Source: Thermasporomyces sp040195635
Lineage (GTDB): Bacteria; Actinomycetota; Actinomycetes; Propionibacteriales; Actinopolymorphaceae
Assembly (NCBI RefSeq): GCF_040195635.1
Contig: NZ_JBEFTX010000003.1
Location: 1 to 64,000, forward strand
Direction: 5' to 3'
DNA: 64,000 nt
Shown: positions 1-7,172 of the stretch, piece by piece
How the letters are laid out: each line of letters opens with the position of its first letter
How positions within the stretch are numbered: position 1 is the first letter of the stretch
Position numbers and translations under genes: made by a program
The notes under the pieces: model-generated
What the model was told of the DNA's origin: nothing
The model's input: only the letters and a program-made list of their open reading frames with translations
Database searches by the model: none

Positions 1-175
1 TGACCAGCTCGGCAAGCATCGGTGCCTCCTTCGGTTTCGGCCCACCGCTGCTACCGCCACCGTCGCCCGAGTTCTTGGGCTGGGTAGAGAGCACGTCACA
101 GCCGGCGGTCACGGCCACCGCCACCACAGCACCACCGGCACGGAGCACATCCCGCCTACTCAGATCAAAGGACAC
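1..175 (-). CDS. Peptide/sugar ABC transporter solute-binding lipoprotein, N-terminal part only
   Basis: The reading frame runs off the left edge of the window; only about 58 residues are visible. It starts at a GTG preceded by GAGAGGAG and opens with a twin-arginine leader (SRRDVLRAG), a hydrophobic stretch and the lipobox TAGC, followed by DVLSTQP and a Gly/Ser linker. The same leader design (RRDVLR...GC-D-(V/L)-LST) is present in the solute-binding protein at 2010-3980, and in looser form at 54934-56910, so this is almost certainly a third paralogue of that family-5 binding-protein group, anchored outside the membrane as a lipoprotein. It lies downstream of the enolase-superfamily gene on the same strand, with a 185-base spacer holding a candidate promoter and a dyad. 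The substrate is unknown. Confidence 0.85.
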   Translation of the reverse strand, partial: MSFDLSRRDVLRAGGAVVAVAVTAGCDVLSTQPKNSGDGGGSSGGPKPKEAPMLAELV

Positions 176-202
176 GCCTGGCTCCTCTCTGCGGTAGTGC
201 GA

Positions 203-231
203 TGAGTACTACGTTCCCACTCGACCGTCAA
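203..231 (-). promoter_or_regulatory. Candidate promoter for the truncated solute-binding protein
   Basis: Read on the minus strand, TTGACG (226-231) and TACTCA (203-208) are separated by 17 bases, about 30 bases upstream of the GTG start at 175. The -35 box matches the sigma-70 consensus at five of six positions; the -10 box is weak. Confidence 0.35.
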
Positions 232-272
232 TGCTGGTTCGGAGTTCTCCCAGCGCCACGTTCATGGTTGCC

Positions 273-290
273 ACGGCCAATTGTGGCCGT
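273..290. promoter_or_regulatory. 7-4-7 inverted repeat, candidate operator
   Basis: ACGGCCA and TGGCCGT flank the centre ATTG in a perfect dyad. It sits between the end of the enolase-superfamily gene and the candidate promoter of the solute-binding protein. It could be an operator or the stem of an intergenic hairpin; there is no U-tract, so a simple terminator is less likely. Confidence 0.35.
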
Positions 291-360
291 CACCCCGAAC
301 TGCTGTCCCGTCGCTCCGACGGTGTAGCGGCGGTTCGCACGGTCGTCGAGGTCGCGGAAG

Positions 361-1503
361 CTAGCCGGTCGCCCCACGTGAGGAAGAGAGGGTCGGAAAG
401 TCGTCGCGAAGGGTGATACCCAGACCGGGTGCGGTGGGGGCGTGCAGGTGGCCGTCCGTGAGGATCGACGGCCCGTCGACCACCTTGTGGAAGTAGCCGA
501 TGGTCGGATCGTGCTGGACGCGTACGGTCTCGGCCATGTACGCGTTGGGGATCGAGGTGAGCAGGTGCGCGGCCGACCACAGGTTGACCGGCCCGGAGTT
601 GCCGTGCGTGGCCAGCGGCACCCCGTGCAGCTCTGCCAGGTCGGCGACACGCTTCGTCTCGGTGATCCCGCCGCACCAGGTGATATCGCTGATCACGACG
701 TCGACACCGCCGTGCTCGATCAGCCGTCGTAGCTGGTGCCGGGTCTGCAGCCGCTCTCCACCGGCGATCGGCACGGTGCTCTTCTCCCGCAGCCGGACCC
801 ATTCCTCGGTGTTGTCCTGTGCGATCGGATCCTCGATCCACCGCACGGGCAGCCCATCCAGAGCCGCGACCACCTGCGCCGCGACGTTCGGGCTCAACAG
901 GCCGTGTGCCTCGACCATCACCTCCATGCGGTCACCGAGTGCCGCGGCGATCTTCTCGATACCGGCGACGCCCTCCGCCAACTGCTCCTTGGTGATCAAG
1001 GCTCCGCGGGACGGCACGATGAAGCGTTCGAACGGCGCCATCTTCATGCAGGTGATCCCCGCCGCCAACAGTTCCTCGGCCAACCCCACCGGGTCGCGCC
1101 GGGCTCGCTCTCCATCGGAGTTTCCCGCGTACGCACCACACGTGTTGTAGATGGGTACGGCCTCGCGCACCGGGCCACCGAGCAATGAGCCGATCGGTTG
1201 GCCTGCGAGCTGGCCGCGAATGTCCCACAGCGCGATGTCGAGTGCCGAGATCGCCCGCGACTCCGCGCCGGCATAGCCGTGGTACGCCGACCAGTCGAAC
1301 ATCTCGTGCCAGTGCAGCGTCGACCGGCGAGGGTCGGCACCGATGAGAAACCGCTCCGCGAGGTCGCGCAACACCCCGATAGTCCGCACATCGGCGGTCT
1401 GACCGAGCCCGGTCACACCCTCATCCGTACGCACCAGCACGAAGACGAACGGGCGGGAAAGATTCAGATCCGGCACGACCGTCTCCACCGCGGTGATCTT
1501 CAT
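361..1503 (-). CDS. Mandelate racemase/muconate lactonizing enzyme family protein (enolase superfamily)
   Basis: A 380-residue enzyme with the two-domain plan of the enolase superfamily: an N-terminal capping domain to about residue 110, then a TIM barrel. Visible active-site landmarks are K154, the acidic metal ligands E198 (VEAH), E224 (WIED) and E250 (AGGE), D273, and H300 in THGNSG. This arrangement fits the mandelate racemase subgroup, which abstracts a proton alpha to a carboxylate and commonly dehydrates aldonic or uronic acids. The start was chosen because AAGGAGGGGG ends just before the ATG; the frame stays open upstream but reads as low-complexity Arg-rich sequence. Its neighbours are two solute-binding proteins, which suggests an acid-sugar catabolic role. 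The exact substrate cannot be told from sequence. Confidence 0.88.
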   Translation of the reverse strand: MKITAVETVVPDLNLSRPFVFVLVRTDEGVTGLGQTADVRTIGVLRDLAERFLIGADPRRSTLHWHEMFDWSAYHGYAGAESRAISALDIALWDIRGQLAGQPIGSLLGGPVREAVPIYNTCGAYAGNSDGERARRDPVGLAEELLAAGITCMKMAPFERFIVPSRGALITKEQLAEGVAGIEKIAAALGDRMEVMVEAHGLLSPNVAAQVVAALDGLPVRWIEDPIAQDNTEEWVRLREKSTVPIAGGERLQTRHQLRRLIEHGGVDVVISDITWCGGITETKRVADLAELHGVPLATHGNSGPVNLWSAAHLLTSIPNAYMAETVRVQHDPTIGYFHKVVDGPSILTDGHLHAPTAPGLGITLRDDFPTLSSSRGATG

Positions 1504-1520
1504 ATCCCCCTCCTTGTGAA

Positions 1521-1557
1521 GCACTGGTCCAGACACTTGAGGCACTGGTCCGGACAC
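1521..1557 (-). promoter_or_regulatory. Two 16-base direct repeats with 21-base period, candidate operator
   Basis: GCACTGGTCCAGACAC (1521-1536) and GCACTGGTCCGGACAC (1542-1557) differ at one base and are spaced two helical turns apart. The second contains the perfect palindrome GTCCGGAC. They lie 18-54 bases upstream of the enolase-superfamily start, the usual place for a repressor site. The cognate regulator is unknown; GntR-type sites often contain TGGT half-sites. Confidence 0.45.
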
Positions 1558-1967
1558 GCTAACCAAGCCGCTCACGGTCATGGAGCTTCCCGCCGGATCG
1601 GGCCAGCGGCGGGCACCAACCGCCGGAACTTCTGGCCATCGTGACCTCACTCGGCCTCGTCGCCTTGCCCGGGGATCGGCCACCTCTCGAGCTGTGCCGC
1701 TCCGCCAAATGGGTGGTGTCCTTGCCCGGTTCCAGTCCTGGACAACCTGCCGGGCAGTGCTTGACCGGGTCCTTTTTTCAGTGTGACGATCTTCGTTTCC
1801 GTTGGCACTCACGGACCTAACGGAGTTTGAGAGGCGCCATCGCTGGCGGCACAGGCATGACCACGATCCTGGCCGGCATCGACGTAGGCGTCCGTCCAGA
1901 GGACTCCCGACTGGTGTCGCGGTGAAGGTGGAGCCCGCCGCCTGGGCAGGCTTCCCGGCTCGAACGA

Positions 1968-1985
1968 TCCACCACGGTTGGTGGA
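1968..1985 (+). promoter_or_regulatory. Perfect 7-4-7 dyad upstream of solute-binding protein
   Basis: TCCACCA and TGGTGGA flank the centre CGGT, ending 24 bases before the ATG at 2010. It may be an operator, or a hairpin in the 5' leader close to the ribosome binding site. It has the same 7-4-7 geometry as the dyad at 273-290 but a different sequence. Confidence 0.4.
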
Positions 1986-2009
1986 CTCTTTGGATGGGGT
2001 GCTAGCTAC

Positions 2010-3980
2010 ATGGGACTAGCGAACCGGCGACCGGCGAGGCGAGACGTACTGCGACTTGGCACGGCGGCCACGGCGATGCTCGCCGTTTCCGGGTGCGACC
2101 TGTTGTCCACCGATCCGGAGGGCGGAGGCGGCGGCGCGTCAAGCAAGAGCGGCGCCAAGGAGGCACCAGACCTTGCCGCGTTGGTGAAGGACGGGAAGCT
2201 GCCCCCACTCAAGCAACGACTCCCGAGGGAACCGCTGGAGGTTCAGCCCACCGACCGGATCGGGCGGTACGGCGGGCAGTGGGACACGTTCCTCACCAGT
2301 GTCGACGCCGACCCGCACCTGGTCGGGTGTTTGTCGTACGAGCCCTTGGTGCGCTGGAATGTCGAGAGCACTGGCATCGTCCCCGGGATCGCGAAGGGGT
2401 GGGACGTAAGCGAGGACACGCGCGAGTACACCTTTCACCTTCGTGCGGGCATGAAGTGGTCGGATGGCGAGCCGTTCGGCGTCGACGACGTCATCTTCGC
2501 CTACGAGGACGTCCAGAAGAACAAGGACCTGTTTCCGGTATTCACGACGTGGCTCACGACCGCCAGGCAGCCGGCGACGCTGGAGAAGCTCGACGACGTT
2601 TCGTTCAAGTTCGTCTTCACCGAGCCCAACGGCATCTTCCTGGAGAACATCGCCGCTGGCGGCACGGTCCTGACGTCCCTGCCTCGTCACTACCTGGAGA
2701 AGTTCCACCCGAAGTACAACCCCGATGTGGAAAGCCTCGCGAAGGACGAAGGTTTCGCCAACTGGATGGAGCTGTTCGCCGCACGTGGTGGCCTGGGTCC
2801 AGGCAACCTCGGCTCCTGGCAGAACCCCGAGCTGCCGACCGTCTACCCCTGGCGAATCGTCCAAGGGCTCGGTGAAGGCAACCGCCTCGTGGCCGAACGC
2901 AATCCGTTCTACTGGAAGACCGACCCCAACGGTGCTCAGCTGCCCTACCTCGACAAGGTAGTCATGGAGATCGTCGAGGAACCCAACGTCTCCACCCTGC
3001 AGATCACCGAAGGGCGCTACAGCGTCATTACGCCCGGTATCGCCACCCTGCAGAGCAAGCCGGTCTTCGCACGAGGTCGGCAGGCGGGTGAATACCACTT
3101 CGTCGACATGGTCGAAGACCGAATGAACTTCGGCACCTTCGTCTTGAACCACAACCACAAAGACCCGGCGATGCGGGCAGTGTTCCAGAACAAGGACTTC
3201 AAGATCGGCCTGTCGTACGCCTTGAACCGTAAGGAGATTGTCAGCCTCATCATGAAGGGCCAGGGCGTGCCCTGGAACACCTCGCCGCGGCCGGAGTCGA
3301 AGTACTTCTACGAGCCGCTCGGTACGCAATACACCGAGTACGACCTGGACAAGGCCAACGAGCACCTTGACCTGGCTGGGTACAGCCAGCGAGACGATGA
3401 GGGGTTCCGGCTTCGCGAAGACGGTAAGCGCTTGGGCTTCAACCTCCAGGTCCGAGTCAACTTCAACCCCGCATGGGCCGACATCGGCGAGCTGGCCGGG
3501 CGTTACTGGCGCGAGGTCGGTGTCGACGCGCGCGTCGAGGTGGTGGCGGCCGAGCTGATCTTCGCCCGCATCGACGCCAACGATCACGAGGCAATCATGG
3601 ATGACGGTGACGGTGGCCTGATTCCGTACCTGAATCCCGGTTGGTACCTACCCGCCGCCGGATCGTCGATGGCCATAAGGTGGGCTCAGTGGTACGACTC
3701 CGGCGGCGCGGAGGGCGAGGAGCCGCCAGCGCCGCAGAAGCGCCAGATGGAGCTCTTCGATCAGGTGAAAGCCACCCTCGACGAGGCCGAGCGGGTCGAG
3801 CTGTTCACCGAGATCCTCAAGATCGCCGCCGAGGAGTTCTACGTCATCGGGACCGCACGGACGACCCAGCAGTACAACATCGTCCAGAACGACTTTCACA
3901 ACGTCCCTGACCCATTCCTCGACGGGAGCAGTTATCCCGAGCCAGGGCCTACCAACCCCGAGCAATACTTCCGCGAATAG
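2010..3980 (+). CDS. Family 5 ABC transporter solute-binding lipoprotein
   Basis: A 656-residue extracytoplasmic binding protein. Residues 1-29 form a twin-arginine leader (R10-R11, DVLRLG) ending in the lipobox VSGC with C29 as the lipidated cysteine, followed by DLLST and a Gly/Ser-rich linker. The body has the SBP_bac_5 hallmarks: YTFHLRAGMKWSDGEPF with the following DDV motif, and a long C-terminal lobe ending in an aromatic Pro-rich tail. At about 650 residues it is longer than classical oligopeptide-binding proteins (about 540). In actinomycetes this longer group is often linked to glycan-derived ligands rather than peptides. No permease or ATPase gene lies within the window, so it must work with a transporter encoded elsewhere. 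The start is the only ATG ahead of the leader. Confidence 0.9.
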   Translation: MGLANRRPARRDVLRLGTAATAMLAVSGCDLLSTDPEGGGGGASSKSGAKEAPDLAALVKDGKLPPLKQRLPREPLEVQPTDRIGRYGGQWDTFLTSVDADPHLVGCLSYEPLVRWNVESTGIVPGIAKGWDVSEDTREYTFHLRAGMKWSDGEPFGVDDVIFAYEDVQKNKDLFPVFTTWLTTARQPATLEKLDDVSFKFVFTEPNGIFLENIAAGGTVLTSLPRHYLEKFHPKYNPDVESLAKDEGFANWMELFAARGGLGPGNLGSWQNPELPTVYPWRIVQGLGEGNRLVAERNPFYWKTDPNGAQLPYLDKVVMEIVEEPNVSTLQITEGRYSVITPGIATLQSKPVFARGRQAGEYHFVDMVEDRMNFGTFVLNHNHKDPAMRAVFQNKDFKIGLSYALNRKEIVSLIMKGQGVPWNTSPRPESKYFYEPLGTQYTEYDLDKANEHLDLAGYSQRDDEGFRLREDGKRLGFNLQVRVNFNPAWADIGELAGRYWREVGVDARVEVVAAELIFARIDANDHEAIMDDGDGGLIPYLNPGWYLPAAGSSMAIRWAQWYDSGGAEGEEPPAPQKRQMELFDQVKATLDEAERVELFTEILKIAAEEFYVIGTARTTQQYNIVQNDFHNVPDPFLDGSSYPEPGPTNPEQYFRE

Positions 3981-4313
3981 GCCAGCGCGCCGAAGTCGGC
4001 GGGGTGATGGTCAATTTCTGGACGCCTGTTGTGACGAACGAACCGTTCTTCATGCGGGCGTTGGGCGGGGCTCTGCAACCGCCGCATGCTGCCCGACACT
4101 GGGCTTGCCGTCCTGACCGAGCCCTGTCGTGCATCGGGTGAGGCAGGCGTTGACGCATCGGGGACGTCATGCTTGTATACGGGCAACGTGTCGAGGGGCG
4201 CGTCGAGACTCGCCGGAAGGCTAGAAGCCACCCCACTAGAAGTTGGATCAGCGTGGGTACCTCACCGCCGCTCTGAACCACCCGTGCGAGTTCGGGTACG
4301 AGAGCGAGTAGCA
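3981..4313. other. Intergenic region with no recognised gene
   Basis: These 333 bases separate the solute-binding protein from the kinase-fold gene. The frame of the downstream gene is open from 4086, but that part lacks homology-like features and the better start is at 4314. A small dyad (GAACG-AAC-CGTTC) lies near 4035. No clear terminator was found. Confidence 0.5.
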
Positions 4314-5498
4314 GTGAGAGTCCTGCCCGACACTCCGAATCTCGACTTCCTCCGTCAGGAAGCCAAAGACCTCCTCGTCGCGCTGCGCGAGACCGATCCG
4401 ACGGCCGCCCTTTCCGCCGCGCAACGCGCCGTCGCCGACCAGTACGGCTTTCGGACATGGCCGGACCTGAAGGCCGAGGTCGAGCGCCGACGCTCGATGC
4501 CGCCGACGGCGGACTCTGGACTCGCCCGCGACCTTGCTGACGCGTTCGACCTCGGTGACGTCAAGGTGCCCATGACACCGATCTCGTACGCATTCATGGG
4601 CCGGCGGTGGCGGCTGGAGACGGAGCGGGGCGTGTGGCTGGTCGGACCCGTCTTCGACTGGATCGGGGACGACCAGGCCTCTCGCGCGACGGAGCTGCGC
4701 GAGCGAGCACGTGCCGCGGGTGTCCTCGCCCCCAAGCCCGTCCGCGCCGCTGACAGTGCGCTGGTCCGGCGCGTCGACGGGAAGAGCTGGCGAGTCGATG
4801 AGTGGATGGAGCTCGGCCCCGAGGTCCTGCAGCCAGTGCGTTCATCGGTCGCGCGGCAGGTCGGCCGGACTCTCGCGACGGTGCACGAGGTGGCGATGCC
4901 CAGCGACCAGGTGTTCACGCCGTTCGCACCGGGGCATCTCACGTACCGCCACTCAGACGCGGAGTGGGATCAGCTCATCGCAGGAACGTCCGCAGCGGGC
5001 AAGCCCTGGACAGACGACTTGGTTCGCCTTCGAGAAGGCACGCTGAGCGCGCTCGAGTCCGTCCCTTTCCGACCGGCCGTCGAGCCGCTGGTGGTCAGCA
5101 TCGCCGACCTCAACATCGAAGCGGTGCGGATGGCGCCCGACGACAAGCTGGCCCTGATCCACTGGGACTTCGCAGGCCCGCACCGACCAGAGTGGGAGCT
5201 CGCTTACGTACTCGTGCATTGGACGGTGTACGGGCAGGCCAATCCGGGCACCGCGCGAGCGCTCGTTGCCGGCTACCGCGACCGGGCCGGTGCTGTCCCG
5301 CCGCTGAACCTCTCCTCGTTCTGGCTCACGATCACCGCGCACCTCAACTGGACGTACGACCAGTTCTGCACGGCGCGGAGCGCCATCGGCGACGAGAAGC
5401 GAGCCTACGTTGAGGGCGAGCTACAGCAGCTGATCGCCGACCAGCTCACCGTCACCAAGATCGAACAACTCCTCGAGGAGCTACAGCCCCTGACGTAA
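4314..5498 (+). CDS. Aminoglycoside phosphotransferase-fold protein with degenerate catalytic motifs
   Basis: A 394-residue protein. The first 60 residues (NLDFLRQEAKDLL, then AVADQYGFRTWPDLKAEVE) match a short helical module common at the front of actinomycete proteins with ankyrin or kinase-like domains. The rest follows the APH/choline-kinase fold, but the active site is altered. The expected HxDxxxxN loop reads IADLNIEA (I263, D265, A270), and the metal-binding aspartate of the IDW(E/D) motif is His (H283-W284-D285). Only the catalytic-loop aspartate remains. It is therefore probably not a normal phosphotransferase and may be a pseudokinase or binding protein. The GTG start at 4314 was chosen because the recognisable domain begins there. 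Gene identity is fairly sure; function is unknown. Confidence 0.75.
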   Translation: MRVLPDTPNLDFLRQEAKDLLVALRETDPTAALSAAQRAVADQYGFRTWPDLKAEVERRRSMPPTADSGLARDLADAFDLGDVKVPMTPISYAFMGRRWRLETERGVWLVGPVFDWIGDDQASRATELRERARAAGVLAPKPVRAADSALVRRVDGKSWRVDEWMELGPEVLQPVRSSVARQVGRTLATVHEVAMPSDQVFTPFAPGHLTYRHSDAEWDQLIAGTSAAGKPWTDDLVRLREGTLSALESVPFRPAVEPLVVSIADLNIEAVRMAPDDKLALIHWDFAGPHRPEWELAYVLVHWTVYGQANPGTARALVAGYRDRAGAVPPLNLSSFWLTITAHLNWTYDQFCTARSAIGDEKRAYVEGELQQLIADQLTVTKIEQLLEELQPLT

Positions 5499-5578
5499 GG
5501 GCCGCGATCACCACCGCGTGCGGGAGCCCAGCGGCCGGCCGGGGCGGGCTGGGTGCGGGCGGTCGGTATGTTGCGGGT

Positions 5579-7135
5579 GTGGCTAGGTCGGGCGCTGAGG
5601 CGGTTGTGGGAGATGTGCGGGTGAGCGGCGTCGGCTTACTGGTTGCCGGTACGACTTCTGATGCCGGTAAGTCTGTGGTGACCACGGCGCTGTGCCGGGC
5701 GTTCGCGCGGCGCGGTCTACGGGTGGCGCCGTACAAAGCGCAGAACATGTCGAACAACTCGATGGTCACCGCGGAGGGCGCCGAGATCGGCCGCGCTCAG
5801 TGGGTGCAGGCGGTGGCGGCGTGCGCGGAGCCCGAGGCGGCGATGAACCCGGTACTCCTCAAGCCGGGCAGCGACCGCAGCAGCCACGTCGTGGTGATGG
5901 GCCGCTCGGCTGGCCGGTTGGAGGCGGGGGAGTTCGCGGTCGGGCGTCAGCACCTTGCTCGCGCGGCGTTCGATGCGTTCGATGACCTTCGCGGTCGGTA
6001 CGACGTTGTGGTGTGTGAAGGTGCTGGAAGTCCTGCGGAGATCAACCTGCGCGCGGGCGATTACGTCAACCTGGGGTTGGCTCGGCATGCCGGTATGCCT
6101 GCGGTGGTGGTCGGGGACATCGACCGCGGAGGCGTGTTCGCGGCCTTCTTCGGCACGGTCGCGTTGCTGGAGGCCGCCGACCAGGCGCTGGTGGCCGGTT
6201 TCGTGGTGAACAAGTTCCGCGGTGACGTCGGTCTGCTGCGACCTGGCCTTGTCGACCTGGAGCGGATGACCGGCCGTCGGGTCTACGGCGTGCTGCCATG
6301 GATCCGCGACCTGTGGCTGGACGCGGAAGACGCCCTGGCACTGGAAGAACGGGCGCGTCCCGGCGGCGTCGGTGGCATGGATGGGGCCGTCGGGGACACG
6401 CTGCAGGTCGCCGTGGTGCGGTTCCCGCGGATCAGCAACTTCACCGATGTCGACGCTCTTGCCGTCGAGCCCGGTCTGGCGGTGCGTTTCGTCGACGACC
6501 CACGGAGTCTCGCCGGCGCCGACGTCGTTGTGCTGCCGGGCACCCGCTCGACGCTCGCCGACCTGGAGTGGCTCCGCCAACGCGGGCTGGCCCGAGCGGT
6601 TGCCGACCATGTGGCAGCGGGCGGGGTCGTTCTGGGCATCTGCGGCGGTTTCCAGATGCTCGGCCGCAGTATTACCGACCCCGACGGTGTGGAGGGTCGA
6701 CCCGGCGCCGCGGTGTCCGCGCTCGGGCTGCTCGAGGCCGACACGTGCTTCGAGGCCCACAAGGTGGTGCGGTTGTGTTCCGGAGAGGCGCTGGGGGCGC
6801 CGGCGTCGGGTTACGAGATCCACCACGGGCGGGTCACCGTGTCCGGAGGTGAGGCGTTCCTCGGTGGAGCCCGCCGCGGTCGGGTCTTCGGCACCCTGTG
6901 GCACGGGATCTTCGAGGCGGACGCGCTGCGGCAGGCCTGGCTCACCGAGGTCGCCCGCCTACGCGGAGCGGACGGGTTCAAGCCCGGCAGCGCGTCGTTC
7001 GCACAGCTGCGCGAGGAGCGGATCGACCGACTGGCGGACACCGTCGAGGAACACCTCGATGTCGACGCCCTGCTGGAGCTTGCCCGAAACGGCGCACCGG
7101 CGGGCATCCGTACCGTCCGGGACGGCATGGCGTGA
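5579..7135 (+). CDS. cobQ: Cobyric acid synthase
   Basis: A 518-residue glutamine-dependent amidotransferase of cobalamin biosynthesis (CobQ/CbiP). It amidates side-chain carboxylates b, d, e and g of adenosylcobyrinate a,c-diamide in the cytoplasm. The N-terminal half is an ATP-binding DTBS-like domain with GTTSDAGKS (about residues 24-32) and the family signature YKAQNMSNNSMVT. The C-terminal half is a class I-like glutaminase domain with nucleophile C355 in GICGGFQMLG and the catalytic histidine H442 in LWHGIFE. Length is normal. No other cobalamin gene lies nearby and no cobalamin riboswitch was recognised in the 80-base spacer upstream. An internal GTG at about 5615 is an alternative start. 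Confidence 0.96.
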   Translation: MARSGAEAVVGDVRVSGVGLLVAGTTSDAGKSVVTTALCRAFARRGLRVAPYKAQNMSNNSMVTAEGAEIGRAQWVQAVAACAEPEAAMNPVLLKPGSDRSSHVVVMGRSAGRLEAGEFAVGRQHLARAAFDAFDDLRGRYDVVVCEGAGSPAEINLRAGDYVNLGLARHAGMPAVVVGDIDRGGVFAAFFGTVALLEAADQALVAGFVVNKFRGDVGLLRPGLVDLERMTGRRVYGVLPWIRDLWLDAEDALALEERARPGGVGGMDGAVGDTLQVAVVRFPRISNFTDVDALAVEPGLAVRFVDDPRSLAGADVVVLPGTRSTLADLEWLRQRGLARAVADHVAAGGVVLGICGGFQMLGRSITDPDGVEGRPGAAVSALGLLEADTCFEAHKVVRLCSGEALGAPASGYEIHHGRVTVSGGEAFLGGARRGRVFGTLWHGIFEADALRQAWLTEVARLRGADGFKPGSASFAQLREERIDRLADTVEEHLDVDALLELARNGAPAGIRTVRDGMA

Positions 7136-7172
7136 GGCGAGTGCCTCCGGGTTTCCACCTTCGACGTTGCGC

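Larger units (their letters stand above)
1504..2009. other. Intergenic control region between two divergent sugar genes
   Basis: No convincing gene is seen in these 506 bases. The left end holds a pair of direct repeats next to the enolase-superfamily start, and the right end holds a perfect dyad 25 bases before the solute-binding protein start. The middle is open in several frames but has no credible start or codon pattern. Confidence 0.6.

Noticed and set aside
2139..3587. Long open frame of 482 codons antisense to the solute-binding protein
   Set aside because: Typical high-GC shadow of a real gene; amino acid composition follows the opposite strand and no family features are seen. The same holds for the long antisense frames at 28377-31127 and 59510-60664.
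4086..4313. Upstream extension of the kinase-fold gene
   Set aside because: No domain features and a poor start; the helical module begins just after the GTG at 4314.
5499..5578. Cobalamin riboswitch before cobQ
   Set aside because: The spacer is only 80 bases and lacks the B12-box-like core; too short for the element.
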